A stretch of 64,000 bases of DNA from CAWDYA01 sp963806495 (GCA_963806495.1 CAWDYA010000001.1:186001-250000), one strand, 5' to 3'. Numbered from the stretch's first letter, positions 37,138-48,022 are shown. A program made the numbers and translations. The notes: a model not told the origin generated them from the sequence alone.

Positions 37138-38625
37138 TTATAGCAGGAGATCCCGCACGAACTCCATGATCCTGCCCGGGAACACACCCAGGTAGAAGAC
37201 CCCGATGAGGCTCACCGCGATCCCGAGTCCGAGCGGGACCGGAGTCCGCACCGCGGGGGGTTCGGAGACCGGCTCCTTCATATAGATCGTCAGGACAACA
37301 TTGAGGTAATAGGCCGCTGCCAGGGCGCTGTTGAGCAGTCCCACGATGGCCAGCCCGTACAGGCTCGAATCCATCGCCGCCTTGAAGATGAAGAACTTGC
37401 CCAGGAACCCGCCGGTGAGCGGCACGCCGGTCAGCGACAGCATGAAGACGGCCATCGAGGCCGCCAGGACCGGGTGGCGCCGTCCGAGCCCGGCGTAGGA
37501 GGCGATCATGTCTCCCCCGCCCCCGCCGCCGCGCGCACGGTCGATGGCCACGACCACGGCGAAGGCGCCGAGGTTCATGAACATGTACGCCACGAGATAG
37601 AAGACGATGCTCGACAGCCCGTCGTCCAATCGGGCCACCAGCGCGATCATCAGGTAGCCGGCGTGGGCGATCGCCGAGTAGGCGAGCATGCGCTTGATGT
37701 TGGACTGCACGAGCGCCACGGTGTTGCCGGCCGTCATGGTGAGCGCGGCGATCACGGTCAGCAGCTTCACCCAGTCGCCCGTGAAAGGCCCATCCCAGAA
37801 CAGCGGGGCGGTGACGACCCGGAGCATCGCCGCGAAGGCCGCCGCCTTGGTGCCCGCGATCATGAACGCGGTGACCGTCGTGGGAGCCCCCTGGTAGACA
37901 TCGGGCAGCCAGTAGTGGAACGGGAAGGCGGCGATCTTGAACAGGAAGCCGATGATCGTCAGGCCGAAGCCGAGAAGCAGCGTCACCGAGCCGTGCGGGC
38001 CCACCGAGGGCGCCAGCCCCGCCATCCGCGACAGATCCAGCGTGCCGGTGGAGGCGTACATCAGCGCCATCCCGTAGATGATGAACCCGGTGGAGAAGGC
38101 GCCCAGCAGGAAGTACTTCATGGAGGCCTCGAGCGGCCGGTCCTGCCACCGGGCAAACCCGGACAGGATGTAAAGCGGCAGCGAGAGAATCTCGAGCCCG
38201 AGAAAGATCATCAGCAGGTTGCTCGAGGATGCCATCAGCATCATGCCGAGGGTGGCGAACAGGACGAGGCACGAGTACTCGCCGTCCTCGCTCTTCCTCT
38301 CCCGCCAGTCGTCCTCCATCATCGGCAGCGCCAGCAGCAACGCGAGCGCGGCGGTGGCCAGGAAGATCATCTGGAAGCAGAGGGTGAAATGATCCACCGT
38401 CACCATTCCGCCGAGCGCACGGGTCGATGACCCTGCGACGTCCCACAGCCTCGTGACGGCGATGGCCGGCGGCACCAGCACGGCGAGAGCGGCGTACCCG
38501 GTGAGCCGGCGCACCACGGCCGGTCCGACCGCCATCAGCGTCACCAGGATGCCGCCGCACGCCAGCAGGACGAACGGCGCGATCAGGTTCCACTCGATCG
38601 GGGGCATGGTGATGGTCGGCATCAT
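37138..38625 (-). CDS. nuoN: NADH-quinone oxidoreductase subunit N
   Basis: 495 residues, normal length. ATG 38625 overlaps the nuoL TGA (ATGA). About 14 membrane helices; FLGLEILSLPLYILSGF carries the conserved Glu of the antiporter-like fold, LFKIAAFPFHYWLPDVYQGAP holds the conserved Lys and His region, and GNTVALVQSNIKRMLAYSAI is the broken-helix Lys region. It is one of the proton-pumping subunits of Complex I. Last nuo gene of the operon. In the usual order nuoM stands between L and N, but here L and N overlap directly. Confidence 0.95.
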   Translation of the reverse strand: MMPTITMPPIEWNLIAPFVLLACGGILVTLMAVGPAVVRRLTGYAALAVLVPPAIAVTRLWDVAGSSTRALGGMVTVDHFTLCFQMIFLATAALALLLALPMMEDDWRERKSEDGEYSCLVLFATLGMMLMASSSNLLMIFLGLEILSLPLYILSGFARWQDRPLEASMKYFLLGAFSTGFIIYGMALMYASTGTLDLSRMAGLAPSVGPHGSVTLLLGFGLTIIGFLFKIAAFPFHYWLPDVYQGAPTTVTAFMIAGTKAAAFAAMLRVVTAPLFWDGPFTGDWVKLLTVIAALTMTAGNTVALVQSNIKRMLAYSAIAHAGYLMIALVARLDDGLSSIVFYLVAYMFMNLGAFAVVVAIDRARGGGGGGDMIASYAGLGRRHPVLAASMAVFMLSLTGVPLTGGFLGKFFIFKAAMDSSLYGLAIVGLLNSALAAAYYLNVVLTIYMKEPVSEPPAVRTPVPLGLGIAVSLIGVFYLGVFPGRIMEFVRDLLL

Positions 38626-40538
38626 CCCACCAGGTACCAGATGACGCACGCCGCACCCACCAGATAGAACAGCGCGTAGCTGCGCACGAAACCGGAGTGG
38701 AAAAGCTTGAGAACGTGGCCCGAGGTTTCCATCACGGTCGCCACGCCGTTGACGGTGCCGTCCACCGCTCCCGCGTCGAAGCGCGAGGAGAGGCGGCAGA
38801 GCCGGTAGTACGGCTGGAGGATCACGTGGTCGTAGAACTCGTCGACGTACAGCTTGCCCTTGACGAACCGGTACAGACCCGCGAAGCCGGCGGCCATCCT
38901 GTCGGGCAGGTCGGGCTTCGTGACCCAGAGGTAGTAGCCGGTCCCGATGCCGCCCAGCGCGACCAGCGACGAGACCGCCATCAGGATCCACTCCAGCCCG
39001 AGCGAGCCGGCGCCCCCTTCGTGGCCGAGACCCATCACCGACTCCGGCGCCTCGAAGACGGGCGCCAGCCAGTGGGCGAACGGCCCCGGCCCGCCCATGG
39101 CGGCCGGAAGCCCCATGAAACCACCCACCAGCGAGAGCACGGCCAGGACGACCAGCGCCACCATCATGGTCGCAGGCGCCTCGTGGATGTGATGCGCCTT
39201 GTCCGCGTCGACGCGCGACTTGCCGAAGAAGGTGAGGGCCATCAGCCGCGTCATGTAGATGGCCGTCATCACCGCCCCGATGATCCCGGCGAGCCACAGC
39301 CCCGGGTTGTGAAGGTACGTGGAGTACAGGATCTCGTCCTTGCTGAAGAACCCGGCCGTCAGAGGCACGCCCGAGATCGCGACCCAGCCCGCGGCGAAGC
39401 AGAGGAAGGTGCGCGGCAGGCGCCGGCGCAGTCCGCCCATCTTCTGCATGTCCTGCTCGCCGTGCAGCGCGTGTATCACCGCGCCCGACCCGAGGAACAG
39501 CAGGGCCTTGAAGAACGCGTGCGTGGTCAGGTGGAAGATCGCCGAGCCGAACGCCCCCACGCCCGCGCCGAGGAACATGTAGCCGAGCTGCGAGATGGTG
39601 GAGTAGGCGAGCACCTTCTTGATGTCGTCCTGCGCCATGGCGATCACCGCGGCCAGAAGCGCCGTGGCGGCGCCGATCACCGCCACCACCGCCAGCGCGT
39701 CGGGCGCCAGCACGTACAGCGGGGACATGCGGCAGACCATGTAGACGCCGGCGGTGACCATGGTGGCGGCGTGGATGAGGGCGGAGACCGGCGTCGGCCC
39801 CGCCATCGCGTCGGGCAGCCAGATGTAAAGCGGGATCTGCGCCGATTTGCCGCACGCGCCGCCGAACAGCAGCAGCGCGATGGCGGTCACGGTCATCGGC
39901 GAGGCGGCGGCCACCCCGGGGGCGCGCTCCAGGATCGTCGCGATGTCGAAGGTGCCGCCGAAGGTCATCCAGGCCAGCAGCATCCCCAGGATGAACGAGG
40001 CGTCGCCGATCCGGTTCACGATGAACGCCTTGCGGCCCGCGTCCGCGCAGTCGACCTTGGTGTAGAAGAAGCCGATCAGCAGGTAGGAGCAGAGCCCCAC
40101 TCCCTCCCATCCCACGAACAGCATCGGCAGCGAGGAGCCGAGGACCAGCGTCAGCATCATCGCCATGAACAGGTTGAGATAGCAGAAGTAGCGCCAGTAT
40201 CCCGGGTCGTCCCACATGTAGCCGATCGAGTAGATGTGGATGAGCAGGCCGACGCCGGTCACCACCAGGATCATCACGGCGGAGAGCGGGTCGAGCAGGA
40301 ACGACCAGCTCAGCCCCAGCGGGGCGATCCAGGTGGCCACCACGTTCAGGTAGGCGCGGTGGTGCTCGGGCATCGCCGCGAGCTGGTTGAAGCAGGCCAG
40401 CGACAGCAGGAACGACAGCGCCACCGTGCCGCAGCCGATGAGCGAGACGACGCCCCTGGGCAGGCGCGCGCCGAGCAGGCCGTTGAGCACAAAGCCGGCC
40501 AGCGGCAGCAGGGGAATGAGCCACAGCAGATCGAGCAT
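38622..40538 (-). CDS. nuoL: NADH-quinone oxidoreductase subunit L
   Basis: 638 residues. ATG 40538 has GGAG 8 nt upstream. Antiporter-like proton channel subunit: LFVGWEGVGLCSYLLIGFFY (conserved Glu), DAMAGPTPVSALIHAATMV (conserved His) and MAQDDIKKVLAYSTISQLGYM (Lys). The C-terminus has the long lateral-helix region and final transmembrane helix typical of L (SGFVRSYALFYLVGAACVI). This is the only L/M-type subunit besides N in the locus; the sequence is L and not M, judging by length and the VGWEGVGLCSYLL form. Confidence 0.95.
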   Translation of the reverse strand: MLDLLWLIPLLPLAGFVLNGLLGARLPRGVVSLIGCGTVALSFLLSLACFNQLAAMPEHHRAYLNVVATWIAPLGLSWSFLLDPLSAVMILVVTGVGLLIHIYSIGYMWDDPGYWRYFCYLNLFMAMMLTLVLGSSLPMLFVGWEGVGLCSYLLIGFFYTKVDCADAGRKAFIVNRIGDASFILGMLLAWMTFGGTFDIATILERAPGVAAASPMTVTAIALLLFGGACGKSAQIPLYIWLPDAMAGPTPVSALIHAATMVTAGVYMVCRMSPLYVLAPDALAVVAVIGAATALLAAVIAMAQDDIKKVLAYSTISQLGYMFLGAGVGAFGSAIFHLTTHAFFKALLFLGSGAVIHALHGEQDMQKMGGLRRRLPRTFLCFAAGWVAISGVPLTAGFFSKDEILYSTYLHNPGLWLAGIIGAVMTAIYMTRLMALTFFGKSRVDADKAHHIHEAPATMMVALVVLAVLSLVGGFMGLPAAMGGPGPFAHWLAPVFEAPESVMGLGHEGGAGSLGLEWILMAVSSLVALGGIGTGYYLWVTKPDLPDRMAAGFAGLYRFVKGKLYVDEFYDHVILQPYYRLCRLSSRFDAGAVDGTVNGVATVMETSGHVLKLFHSGFVRSYALFYLVGAACVIWYLVG

Positions 40539-40554
40539 CAGGTCGACTCCATCC

Positions 40555-40853
40555 CTACCATTTCATGATGCTGGCCTGATCCACGTCGGTCGTGCGGCGC
40601 CGGCGGAACAGGGCGATGATGATCGCGAGACCCACCGCGGCCTCGGAGGCGGCCACGGTCATGACGAAGAAGGCGAACACCTGGCCGTCCATCGAGCCGA
40701 GACTGCGGGCCGCGCCGACGAATGCCAGATTGGCCGCGTTGAGCATCAGCTCGATGCTCATGAAGATCACGAGCGCGCTGCGACGGATCAGGACCCCGAT
40801 GATGCCCATCACGAAAAGGACCGCGCTGACGATGAGGACGCTTCCGATCGGTA

Positions 40854-40857
<4 letters not shown>
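40555..40857 (-). CDS. nuoK: NADH-quinone oxidoreductase subunit K
   Basis: 100 residues, normal. ATG 40857 overlaps the nuoJ stop (ATGA). Three membrane helices with the conserved buried Glu in FMSIELMLNAANLAFV and a second in TVAASEAAVGLAIIIALF. Part of the proton-translocating membrane arm. Confidence 0.95.
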
Positions 40858-41356
<499 letters not shown>

Positions 41357-41366
<10 letters not shown>

Positions 41367-42403
41367 CCCCACAGGACCAGCGCCGCGGTCCACACCACGT
41401 TCAACAGCGCCAGCGGCAGCATCACCTTCCACCCCAGGCTCATGAGCTGGTCGTACCGGAAGCGCGGCAGCGTCCAGCGCACCCAGATGTAGAAGAACAG
41501 GAAGAACGACAGCTTGGCGAAGAAGATCCCCAGATGGATGAGCCCCGCCACGGCAGCCCCCGTCGAGGCGATCCACCCCTCGACGAACGGCAGGTGCCAT
41601 CCCCCGAAGAACAGCAGCACCATCAGGCTGCTCGCCAGGATGATGTGGGCGTACTCGGCCATGTAGAACATGAGGAACTTCATCGAGGAGTACTCGGTGT
41701 GATATCCGGCCACCAGCTCCGGCTCGGCCTCCGGCAGGTCGAACGGCAGCCGGTTGGTCTCGGCGAAGGCGGCGGTCATGAACACCAGAAAGCCGATCGG
41801 CTGGCTGATGACGTTCCAGACCGAGCCGGCCTGGGCGTTGACGATGTCCGCCAGGCGGACCGAGCCCGCCGCCATCAGGACGCCGACCACGCTGAGCGTC
41901 ATCGCCAGCTCGTAGGAGATCATCTGCGCCGAGGAGCGCAACCCTCCCATCAGCGAGTACTTGTTGGCTGACGACCAGCCGGCGAGGACGACCCCGTACA
42001 CGCCCAGCGAGGAGACGGCGAACACCCACAGCAGGCCGATGTCCAGGTCCGCGATGATCGGCTTGACGACGTGACCCGAAATGTCGAGTTGGCCCGCGAA
42101 CGGGATGACCGCGAAGGTCGTGAGCGCCGCGGTGAACGACACGGCCGGCGCGAGGATGAACAACGGCATGTACGCCTCGGCCGGGACGATCTCCTCCTTG
42201 AAGATGAACTTGATCCCGTCGGCCACCGGCTGCAGCAGCCCCCACGGGCCGGCCCGGTTGGGCCCGACCCGGTCCTGGATCCAGCCGGCCACCTTTCGCT
42301 CGCCCAGCACCATCGCGCTCACCAGCGTCATCACGACACCGAGGATGACGGCGATCTTGACCAGCGTGCCGACGATGCCCGGACCCAGCAGCATCTCGAT
42401 CAT
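41357..42403 (-). CDS. nuoH: NADH-quinone oxidoreductase subunit H
   Basis: 348 residues from ATG 42403, overlapping the nuoG stop (ATGA). Eight membrane helices. Quinone-site and conserved loop motifs are present: ERKVAGWIQDRVGPNRAGP, LQPVADGIKFIFKEE, and TNRLPFDLPEAEPELVAGYH with its run of conserved acidic residues. It links the quinone pocket to the membrane arm. Confidence 0.96.
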
Positions 42404-43968
42404 ACGGGTACACCCTGTCTGGACAGCCGTCTCGGCGTGACGTCGTTCATCCGCGGCACGGTCGAGGCGACCTCCTTCAGCACATCTTCCCAGGAGCCGT
42501 ACGATGTCTGGTGTCCCATCAGCCGCATCAGCTCCGCGGCGGCACGCCACCCCTCGAGCGCCACGCCCGGCGGCGTGAGCGCGCGCCGCACCCGCTGGGC
42601 CCGCCCCTGGAAGTTCACCCAGGTGCCGTCCACCTCGCCATAGGCGGCGGACGGCAGCACCAGGTCCGCGATGCGCGCGATGCCGTCCGTGAACGGGGTG
42701 AACGCGGCGATGAACGCGCTCTCGCGCGCGGCGGTGAGCGTCTCGAGGTGCTGCGCCGCCAGACCCGCACCGAACAGCAGGATGACGTCGACCTTGCCGG
42801 CCCGCGCCCGGTCGAGCATCGCTGTGAGGCGCCGGTTGCCTTCGTCGACCTCCAGTCCGAGGAGCCGCGCCCCCTCGGCGTTGGGGGTCTTGTCGGCCCG
42901 TATCAGGATCGCGTCGTCCTCGCCGCGCCGGCTCTCCGGCACGATGATCTCGCCGCCGCCGATCGCCTCGGCGAACAGGCGCTTGATGACGTGCAGATCC
43001 TCGACGGTCCGCGAGGCCGAGGCGACAGCCACGGTGGCATCGGCGCGTGCCTCCTTCAGCTTGCCGGCCAGAAGCGCCAGCGCCTCGGGCCAGTCGATCG
43101 CCTCCGTCCCGCCGTCCTTCCGCACGAGAGCCCCGTGCAGCCGCGGCCGCTCGTACAGCTCCTGGTAGGACAGCCGCCCCTCGTCGCACATCCACCATTT
43201 GTTCACGTCGAGGTTCTCCCGCGGCGTCAGGCGCCATATGCGGTTCTCGGCGGTGCCGAGGTGCACGTTGCAGCCGCGCGCGCACGAACCGCACACCGAG
43301 TCGACGTCCTTCAGCGCCCAGACCCGCTTGCGGAAGCGGAACTCCTTGAGCGTGAGCGCGCCCACGGGGCAGATGTCCACCGTGTTGCCCGAGTAGGCGT
43401 TGTCGAGCTGCCCGCCGGGAAACGCGCTGATGTAGGAGCGCACCCCGCGCTGGAACACGCCCAGCTCGCCCGTGCCGGTCACCTCGTTGCAGAACCGGAC
43501 GCAGCGCGTGCAGACGATGCACCGCTCGGTATCGAGCATCACGTGCGGCCCGATCGGCTCGTGCTTGAACCCCTTCACCCGCTCTTCTTCGAAGCGCTGC
43601 GCGCCCTGGCCGTGCTGGAAGGAGTATTCCTGGAGCCGGCACTCCCCCGCCTGGTCGCAGATCGGGCAGTCGAGCGGATGGTTCGCCAGCAGGAACTCCA
43701 TCACGGCCCGGCGCCCGTCGAGGACCTTCTCGCTGCCGGTGGAGACAACCATGCCGTCCGCCGCCAGCGTCGTGCAGGATGTGGTCAGCTTGGGGAACTT
43801 CTCGATGTCGACCACGCAGATGCGGCAGTTGCCCGCGATCGTCAGCCCCGGGTGATAGCAGTACCGCGGGATGTCGATGCCGAGGCGCTCGGCCGCCTGC
43901 AGGACGGACGTCCCCTTCGGCACCTCGATCTCCCTGCCGTCGATGGTCAGCTTGACGGTTTCGCTCAT
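42400..43968 (-). CDS. nuoG: NADH-quinone oxidoreductase subunit G
   Basis: 522 residues from ATG 43968 (ATGA overlap with nuoF). Iron-sulfur ligands in order: 2Fe-2S domain (PRYCYHPGL, NCRICVVD), the His-Cys3 cluster (LDCPICDQAGECRLQEYSF), a 4Fe-4S cluster (ERCIVCTRCVRFCNEV, VDICPVGAL) and a fourth set CGSCARGCNVH plus WMCDEGR that would bind the optional N7 cluster. A molybdopterin-oxidoreductase-like domain fills the C-terminal half but is short; total length is well below the roughly 900 residues of the E. coli form, which is common outside Proteobacteria. Confidence 0.95.
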   Translation of the reverse strand: MSETVKLTIDGREIEVPKGTSVLQAAERLGIDIPRYCYHPGLTIAGNCRICVVDIEKFPKLTTSCTTLAADGMVVSTGSEKVLDGRRAVMEFLLANHPLDCPICDQAGECRLQEYSFQHGQGAQRFEEERVKGFKHEPIGPHVMLDTERCIVCTRCVRFCNEVTGTGELGVFQRGVRSYISAFPGGQLDNAYSGNTVDICPVGALTLKEFRFRKRVWALKDVDSVCGSCARGCNVHLGTAENRIWRLTPRENLDVNKWWMCDEGRLSYQELYERPRLHGALVRKDGGTEAIDWPEALALLAGKLKEARADATVAVASASRTVEDLHVIKRLFAEAIGGGEIIVPESRRGEDDAILIRADKTPNAEGARLLGLEVDEGNRRLTAMLDRARAGKVDVILLFGAGLAAQHLETLTAARESAFIAAFTPFTDGIARIADLVLPSAAYGEVDGTWVNFQGRAQRVRRALTPPGVALEGWRAAAELMRLMGHQTSYGSWEDVLKEVASTVPRMNDVTPRRLSRQGVPV

Positions 43969-45258
43969 GCCTGTGCGGACCTCTTCATGGGGCACGCCTT
44001 CATGCTGATGTGATCGTTGAACTCGTGGCGGAATTTCTGCACGAACGACTTGGCGGGCAGCGCGGCCGCGTCGGCAAAGACGCAGATCGTCTTTCCCACC
44101 ATGCCGTCGCACACCGACACGAGCACCTCGAGATCCTTCGGAGTCCCGCCGCCCGCCTCGATCCTCTCGACGATCCTGTAGATCCAGTCGGCGCCGATGC
44201 GGCAGGGGGTGCACTGGCCGCACGACTCGTGCGCGTAGAACTTGAGCACCCGCTCGAGCGCCCGCACCATGCAGACCGAGTCGTCCATGATCATCACCCC
44301 GGCCGAGCCGAGCAGGCTCCCCTTGGCCGCGATGGCGTCGAAATCCATCAGCAGCCCGTCGCACTCGTCGGGCGTCAGCACGGGCGCCGACGATCCGCCC
44401 GGGATGACCGCCTTGAGCTTGCGCTTCGGGTCGAGAAGGCCGCCGCCGAACTCGGAGTACAGCTTCTCGAAGGGCACGCCGAGCTCCGCCTCGTACACGC
44501 CCGGCCGCGCCACGTGGCCCGACAGGCAGTAAAGCTTCGGCCCGGTGTTCTTCTCGCGGCCGATGCCGGTGAACCAGTCGGCGCCCCGCTCGATGATCGA
44601 GGGGATGACCGAAAGCGTCTCCACGTTGTTGATAGTGGTGGGGTTGCCATACACGCCGTGGCTGGCGGGAAACGGCGGCTTGAGCCTCGGGTAGCCGCGT
44701 TTGCCCTCGAGGCTCTCCATCAGCGCGGTCTCCTCGCCGCAGATGTAGGCGCCCGCGCCGCGGTGCAGGATCACGTCGATGTCCCAACCCGACCCGAGCA
44801 CGTTGCGGCCGATGTACCCCTTCGCGCGCGCCGCCGCGATCGCCCTGTCGAGCGTCTTCCAGCCCTGGACGAACTCTCCGCGGATATAGATGAAGGCGAT
44901 GCTGGCCCTGATGGCGTAGGCGCTGATCAGCACGCCCTCGAGACACAGGTGCGGGTCCTTCTCCATGATGAGCCTGTCCTTGAAGGTGCCCGGCTCCGAC
45001 TCGTCGGCGTTGACCACCAGGTAGCGCGGCCTGGTGGTCTCCTTCGGCATGAAGGTCCACTTGAGCCCGGTCGGGAAGCCCGCTCCACCGCGCCCCCGCA
45101 GACCGGACTTCTTGACCTCGTCGGTGACGGCGGCCGGATCCATTCTCGAGCGCCTTCGCCAGGGCGGTGTAGGCGCCGCGCCCGATCGCCGCGTCGATGT
45201 CGATCTGATCCGGGTGCCCGGCGTTGCGCGTGAGTATCTTCTCGGTCAGTGCCGCCAT
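43965..45258 (-). CDS. nuoF: NADH-quinone oxidoreductase subunit F (one-base frameshift)
   Basis: 430 residues after correction. ATG 45258 begins AALTEKILTRNAGHPDQI as expected for NuoF; after TALAKALE the frame is lost and the protein resumes at MDPAAVTDEV. One extra A in GAGAATGGA near 45144 explains it. FMN site: SGLRGRGGAGFPTGLKW; NADH site: GAGAYICGEETALMESLEG; 4Fe-4S ligands: ESCGQCTPCRIG and the Cys in ISMKACPM. It oxidises NADH and passes electrons to NuoE/G. The gene is flanked by intact, normally spaced nuo genes, so a base error is more likely than a dead gene. Confidence 0.9.
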
Positions 45259-45273
45259 GCCGTGTTCCCGTCC

Positions 45274-45786
45274 TTATTTCAGGCCATCGAGGATGGCGTC
45301 GATTCTGCTGAAGTCCAGGTTCTCGTGATAGTCGTCGCCGATCTGGCACATCGGCGCGGTGCCGCACGAGCCGAGGCACTCCACGGTGCGCAGGGTGAAC
45401 CGGCCGTCGGCGGTGGTCTCCCCCACCCTGATCCCCAGCTTCTTCTCCAGATGCGTCACGAGATCGTCGCTGCCGCGCAGCCAGCACGACAGCGTCGTGC
45501 AGACGTCGACCACGTGCCGGCCCACGGGCTGCGTGTGATACATGGTGTAGAACGACACCACCCCGGCAACGAACGCCGGGCTGACGCCGATTCTGCCGGC
45601 GATCTGCTCCTGCGCCTCCAGGCTGCAGAACCCCTGCTCCTGCTGGGCCAGCCACAGCGCCGGCAGCACGGCCGACTGCTTGACCGGGTAGCGGGCGATC
45701 ACCTCGTCGATCTTCTTCAGTGTCTCCTCGCTGAGGTGCTTGCCGGCCGACGCGAACTTGATCCCGACCCTCATCTCGCCGTGCAC
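45274..45786 (-). CDS. nuoE: NADH-quinone oxidoreductase subunit E
   Basis: 170 residues from GTG 45786; ATG 45774 (RVGIKFASAG) is possible and gives 166. Thioredoxin-like 2Fe-2S subunit with ligands in DVCTTLSCWLRGS and VECLGSCGTAPMCQI. The helical N-terminal half has KIDEVIARYPVKQSAVLPAL and GVSPAFVAGVVSFYTMYH. Lies between nuoD (12 bp) and nuoF (15 bp). Confidence 0.94.
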   Translation of the reverse strand: MHGEMRVGIKFASAGKHLSEETLKKIDEVIARYPVKQSAVLPALWLAQQEQGFCSLEAQEQIAGRIGVSPAFVAGVVSFYTMYHTQPVGRHVVDVCTTLSCWLRGSDDLVTHLEKKLGIRVGETTADGRFTLRTVECLGSCGTAPMCQIGDDYHENLDFSRIDAILDGLK

Positions 45787-45798
45787 GGGCCGCCCCGC

Positions 45799-46995
45799 TC
45801 ATCGGTCCACCTCGCCCATCACCGGATCGAGGCTCGCGATGATCGCCACGACGTCGGAGATCAGCGAGCCGACGCACAGACCCGGAAGCGCCTGCAGCGT
45901 GATGAAGGACGGGGAGCGGATCTTCATCCGGTACGGCGACGGCCCGCCCTCGCTGAGGATGTGGAAACCGAGCTCTCCCTTCGGCGCCTCGGTCGCCTGG
46001 TACACCTCGCCCACGGGTGCCTCGAACCCCTCGGTGACGATGATGAACTGGTGAATCAGCTCCTCCATCTTCGTCAGCACGTTGGTCTTGGGAGGCAGCA
46101 CCAGCTTCGGGTCGTCCACGTTGATCGGCCCGCCCGGCATCCCCTTGACCGCCTGCCGGCAGATCTTCACCGACTGGCGCATCTCCTCGATGCGCACCAG
46201 GTAGCGGTCGTAGACGTCGCCGTTGGTGCCGATCGGGATCTCGAAGTCGTAGGTCTCGTAGCCGAGATACGGGCGCGCCTTGCGCAGGTCGTACTCGACG
46301 CCGCTGGCACGCAGGTTCGGCCCGGTCACCCCGAGCTCGATCGCATCCTCGGCGCTCAGCACGCCCACCCCCTGCGTCCGCTCCGTCCAGATCGTGTTCT
46401 TCGTCAGGAGCCGCTCGTACTCGTCGAGCTCTTTCGGGAAGCGGTCGAGCCACCGCCCCACCTCCTCGAGGAACCCCGAGGGCAGGTCGCGCGTCAGCCC
46501 GCCCACGCGGGCGTAGGACGTGGTCAGCCGCGTGCCGGTCAGCGCCTCGAAGAAGTCGTAAAGGACCTCGCGCTCGCGGAAGGTGTACATGAACACGGTG
46601 ATGGCGCCCAGATCCACCGCGTGCGTGCCGAGCCACAGCAGGTGCGCCGAGATGCGCGACATCTCGGAGATCAACATGCGGATGGCCGCGCAGCGTGGCG
46701 GGACCTTCGCTCCGACCAGCTTCTCCACCGCCAGCGCGAAGCCGACGTTGTTGGACAGCGGGGCGAGATAGTCGAGCCGGTCTGTGTACGGGATGAACTG
46801 CGTGTAGGTCTTGTTCTCCGAGATCTTCTCCATCCCGCGGTGCAGGTAGCCGACCACCGGCACGGCCTTGACCACCCGCTCGCCGTCCAGAGTCAGGATG
46901 AGCCGCAGCACGCCATGGGTGGCCGGGTGCGACGGCCCCATGTTGACCGTCAGCAGCTCTGTTCCCGGCTCGATCGTCTCGGTCTTGAATGGCAT
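45799..46995 (-). CDS. nuoD: NADH-quinone oxidoreductase subunit D
   Basis: 398 residues, normal. ATG 46995. Quinone-pocket motif MGPSHPATHGVLRL (with the conserved His) and YTDRLDYLAPLSNNVGF containing the quinone-contact Tyr/Asp region; C-terminal GELGFHILSEGGPSPYRMKIRSPSF-type region and final DPVMGEVDR are those of NuoD/HyaB-like subunits. It is a separate protein, not fused to NuoC. It normally contacts NuoB, which is not encoded in this locus. Confidence 0.96.
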   Translation of the reverse strand: MPFKTETIEPGTELLTVNMGPSHPATHGVLRLILTLDGERVVKAVPVVGYLHRGMEKISENKTYTQFIPYTDRLDYLAPLSNNVGFALAVEKLVGAKVPPRCAAIRMLISEMSRISAHLLWLGTHAVDLGAITVFMYTFREREVLYDFFEALTGTRLTTSYARVGGLTRDLPSGFLEEVGRWLDRFPKELDEYERLLTKNTIWTERTQGVGVLSAEDAIELGVTGPNLRASGVEYDLRKARPYLGYETYDFEIPIGTNGDVYDRYLVRIEEMRQSVKICRQAVKGMPGGPINVDDPKLVLPPKTNVLTKMEELIHQFIIVTEGFEAPVGEVYQATEAPKGELGFHILSEGGPSPYRMKIRSPSFITLQALPGLCVGSLISDVVAIIASLDPVMGEVDR

Positions 46996-47004
46996 CTCAG
47001 CGCC

Positions 47005-47523
47005 TCAGGCCCCGATCCCTTCCATGGGATAGTCCTTTCGCAGCGGGTGTCCTTCCCAGTCCTCGGGCAGCAGGATCCGCTTCAGATTGGGATGGCCCAC
47101 AAAAACGACCCCGACCTTGTCCCACTCCTCACGCTCGTGCCAGTCGGCGGTCTTCCACACGCCCGTGACGGTCGGGACCTCGCCCGGGCCCATGTCGCCG
47201 CCGGCGCGGACGGTGAGCCGGAGTATCGAGTTGTGCTTGAACGAATAGAGCAGGTACGAGACCTCGTACTCCCAGGGCTTCTCCAGCCAGTGGCTCGCCA
47301 TGACGTCGGTGAGGAAGATGTAGGCCAGCTTCGGGTCCTGCTTGAGGAACGCGCCGATCTCCACGAGACGGGCCGCCTCGATCAGGATGCTTTCTTCGTC
47401 GCGAAACGACACGTGGCCAAGAATCGCCTCCGGCCAGCGGGCGCGCACCGCCTCGATCGCTTCCAGCGCGGTCTTGTGGCCGTGCTCGACGTCGGGGATG
47501 CTTGCGGGCAGATCGAGCGCCAC
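47005..47523 (-). CDS. nuoC: NADH-quinone oxidoreductase subunit C
   Basis: 172 residues from GTG 47523, four bases after the nuoA stop, with GGGAG upstream. The 30-kDa-subunit motifs are clear: YEVSYLLYSFKHNSILRL, PTVTGVWKTADWHEREEWD and HPNLKRILLPEDWEGHPLRK ending in DYPMEG. nuoB usually stands between nuoA and nuoC; here there is no room for it. Confidence 0.95.
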   Translation of the reverse strand: MALDLPASIPDVEHGHKTALEAIEAVRARWPEAILGHVSFRDEESILIEAARLVEIGAFLKQDPKLAYIFLTDVMASHWLEKPWEYEVSYLLYSFKHNSILRLTVRAGGDMGPGEVPTVTGVWKTADWHEREEWDKVGVVFVGHPNLKRILLPEDWEGHPLRKDYPMEGIGA

Positions 47524-47527
47524 CGGC

Positions 47528-47884
47528 TCACTCCCACCTGAAGGCGCCGCGGCGCCAGATGTAGGCGTATCCCACCACCAGCACGAAGATGAACACCATC
47601 ATCTCGGCGAACCCCGCAATGCCCAGCCCACGGAAGGTGACGGCCCAGGGATACAGGTACGCCGCCTCGATGTCGAACAGGATGAACATCATCGCGATCA
47701 GGTAGAACTTGATGGAGATCCGCTTGCGCCCCTTGTCGATGAGCACGCTGCCGCATTCGTACGGAGATCGCCGGGTGCGTGACGAGGTCACCCGGCCGAC
47801 GAGATGCGACAGGATGATCACGCCTGCCGCGGCGGTCAGGGCGACGCCCAGCAGGATGAACGCGTTCGCGTACTGGTCGAACAC
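47528..47884 (-). CDS. nuoA: NADH-quinone oxidoreductase subunit A
   Basis: 118 residues from GTG 47884, with AAGGGTGA 6 nt upstream. Three membrane helices and the conserved loop SPYECGSVLIDKGRKR followed by IKFYLIAMMFILFDIEAAYL. First gene of the operon. The 193 bp before it hold an AT-rich dyad (48023-48049) that may be part of its control region. Confidence 0.95.
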   Translation of the reverse strand: MFDQYANAFILLGVALTAAAGVIILSHLVGRVTSSRTRRSPYECGSVLIDKGRKRISIKFYLIAMMFILFDIEAAYLYPWAVTFRGLGIAGFAEMMVFIFVLVVGYAYIWRRGAFRWE

Positions 47885-48022
47885 AACGTCACCCTTCGTG
47901 GTTGAAGGAAATCCAGCAACTTCTTCGGGGTACGTCCGACGGACGGTGCGGATCCATCATCCAGCTTCAGGAGAGGGCAGGCTATCACACGCACGGCCGG
48001 CAGGTCAAACGGGGATGAACAT

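Noticed and set aside
47524..47527. Possible hidden nuoB between nuoA and nuoC
   Set aside because: Only four bases separate the stop of nuoA from the start of nuoC, and no NuoB-like cysteine motifs occur on either strand nearby.
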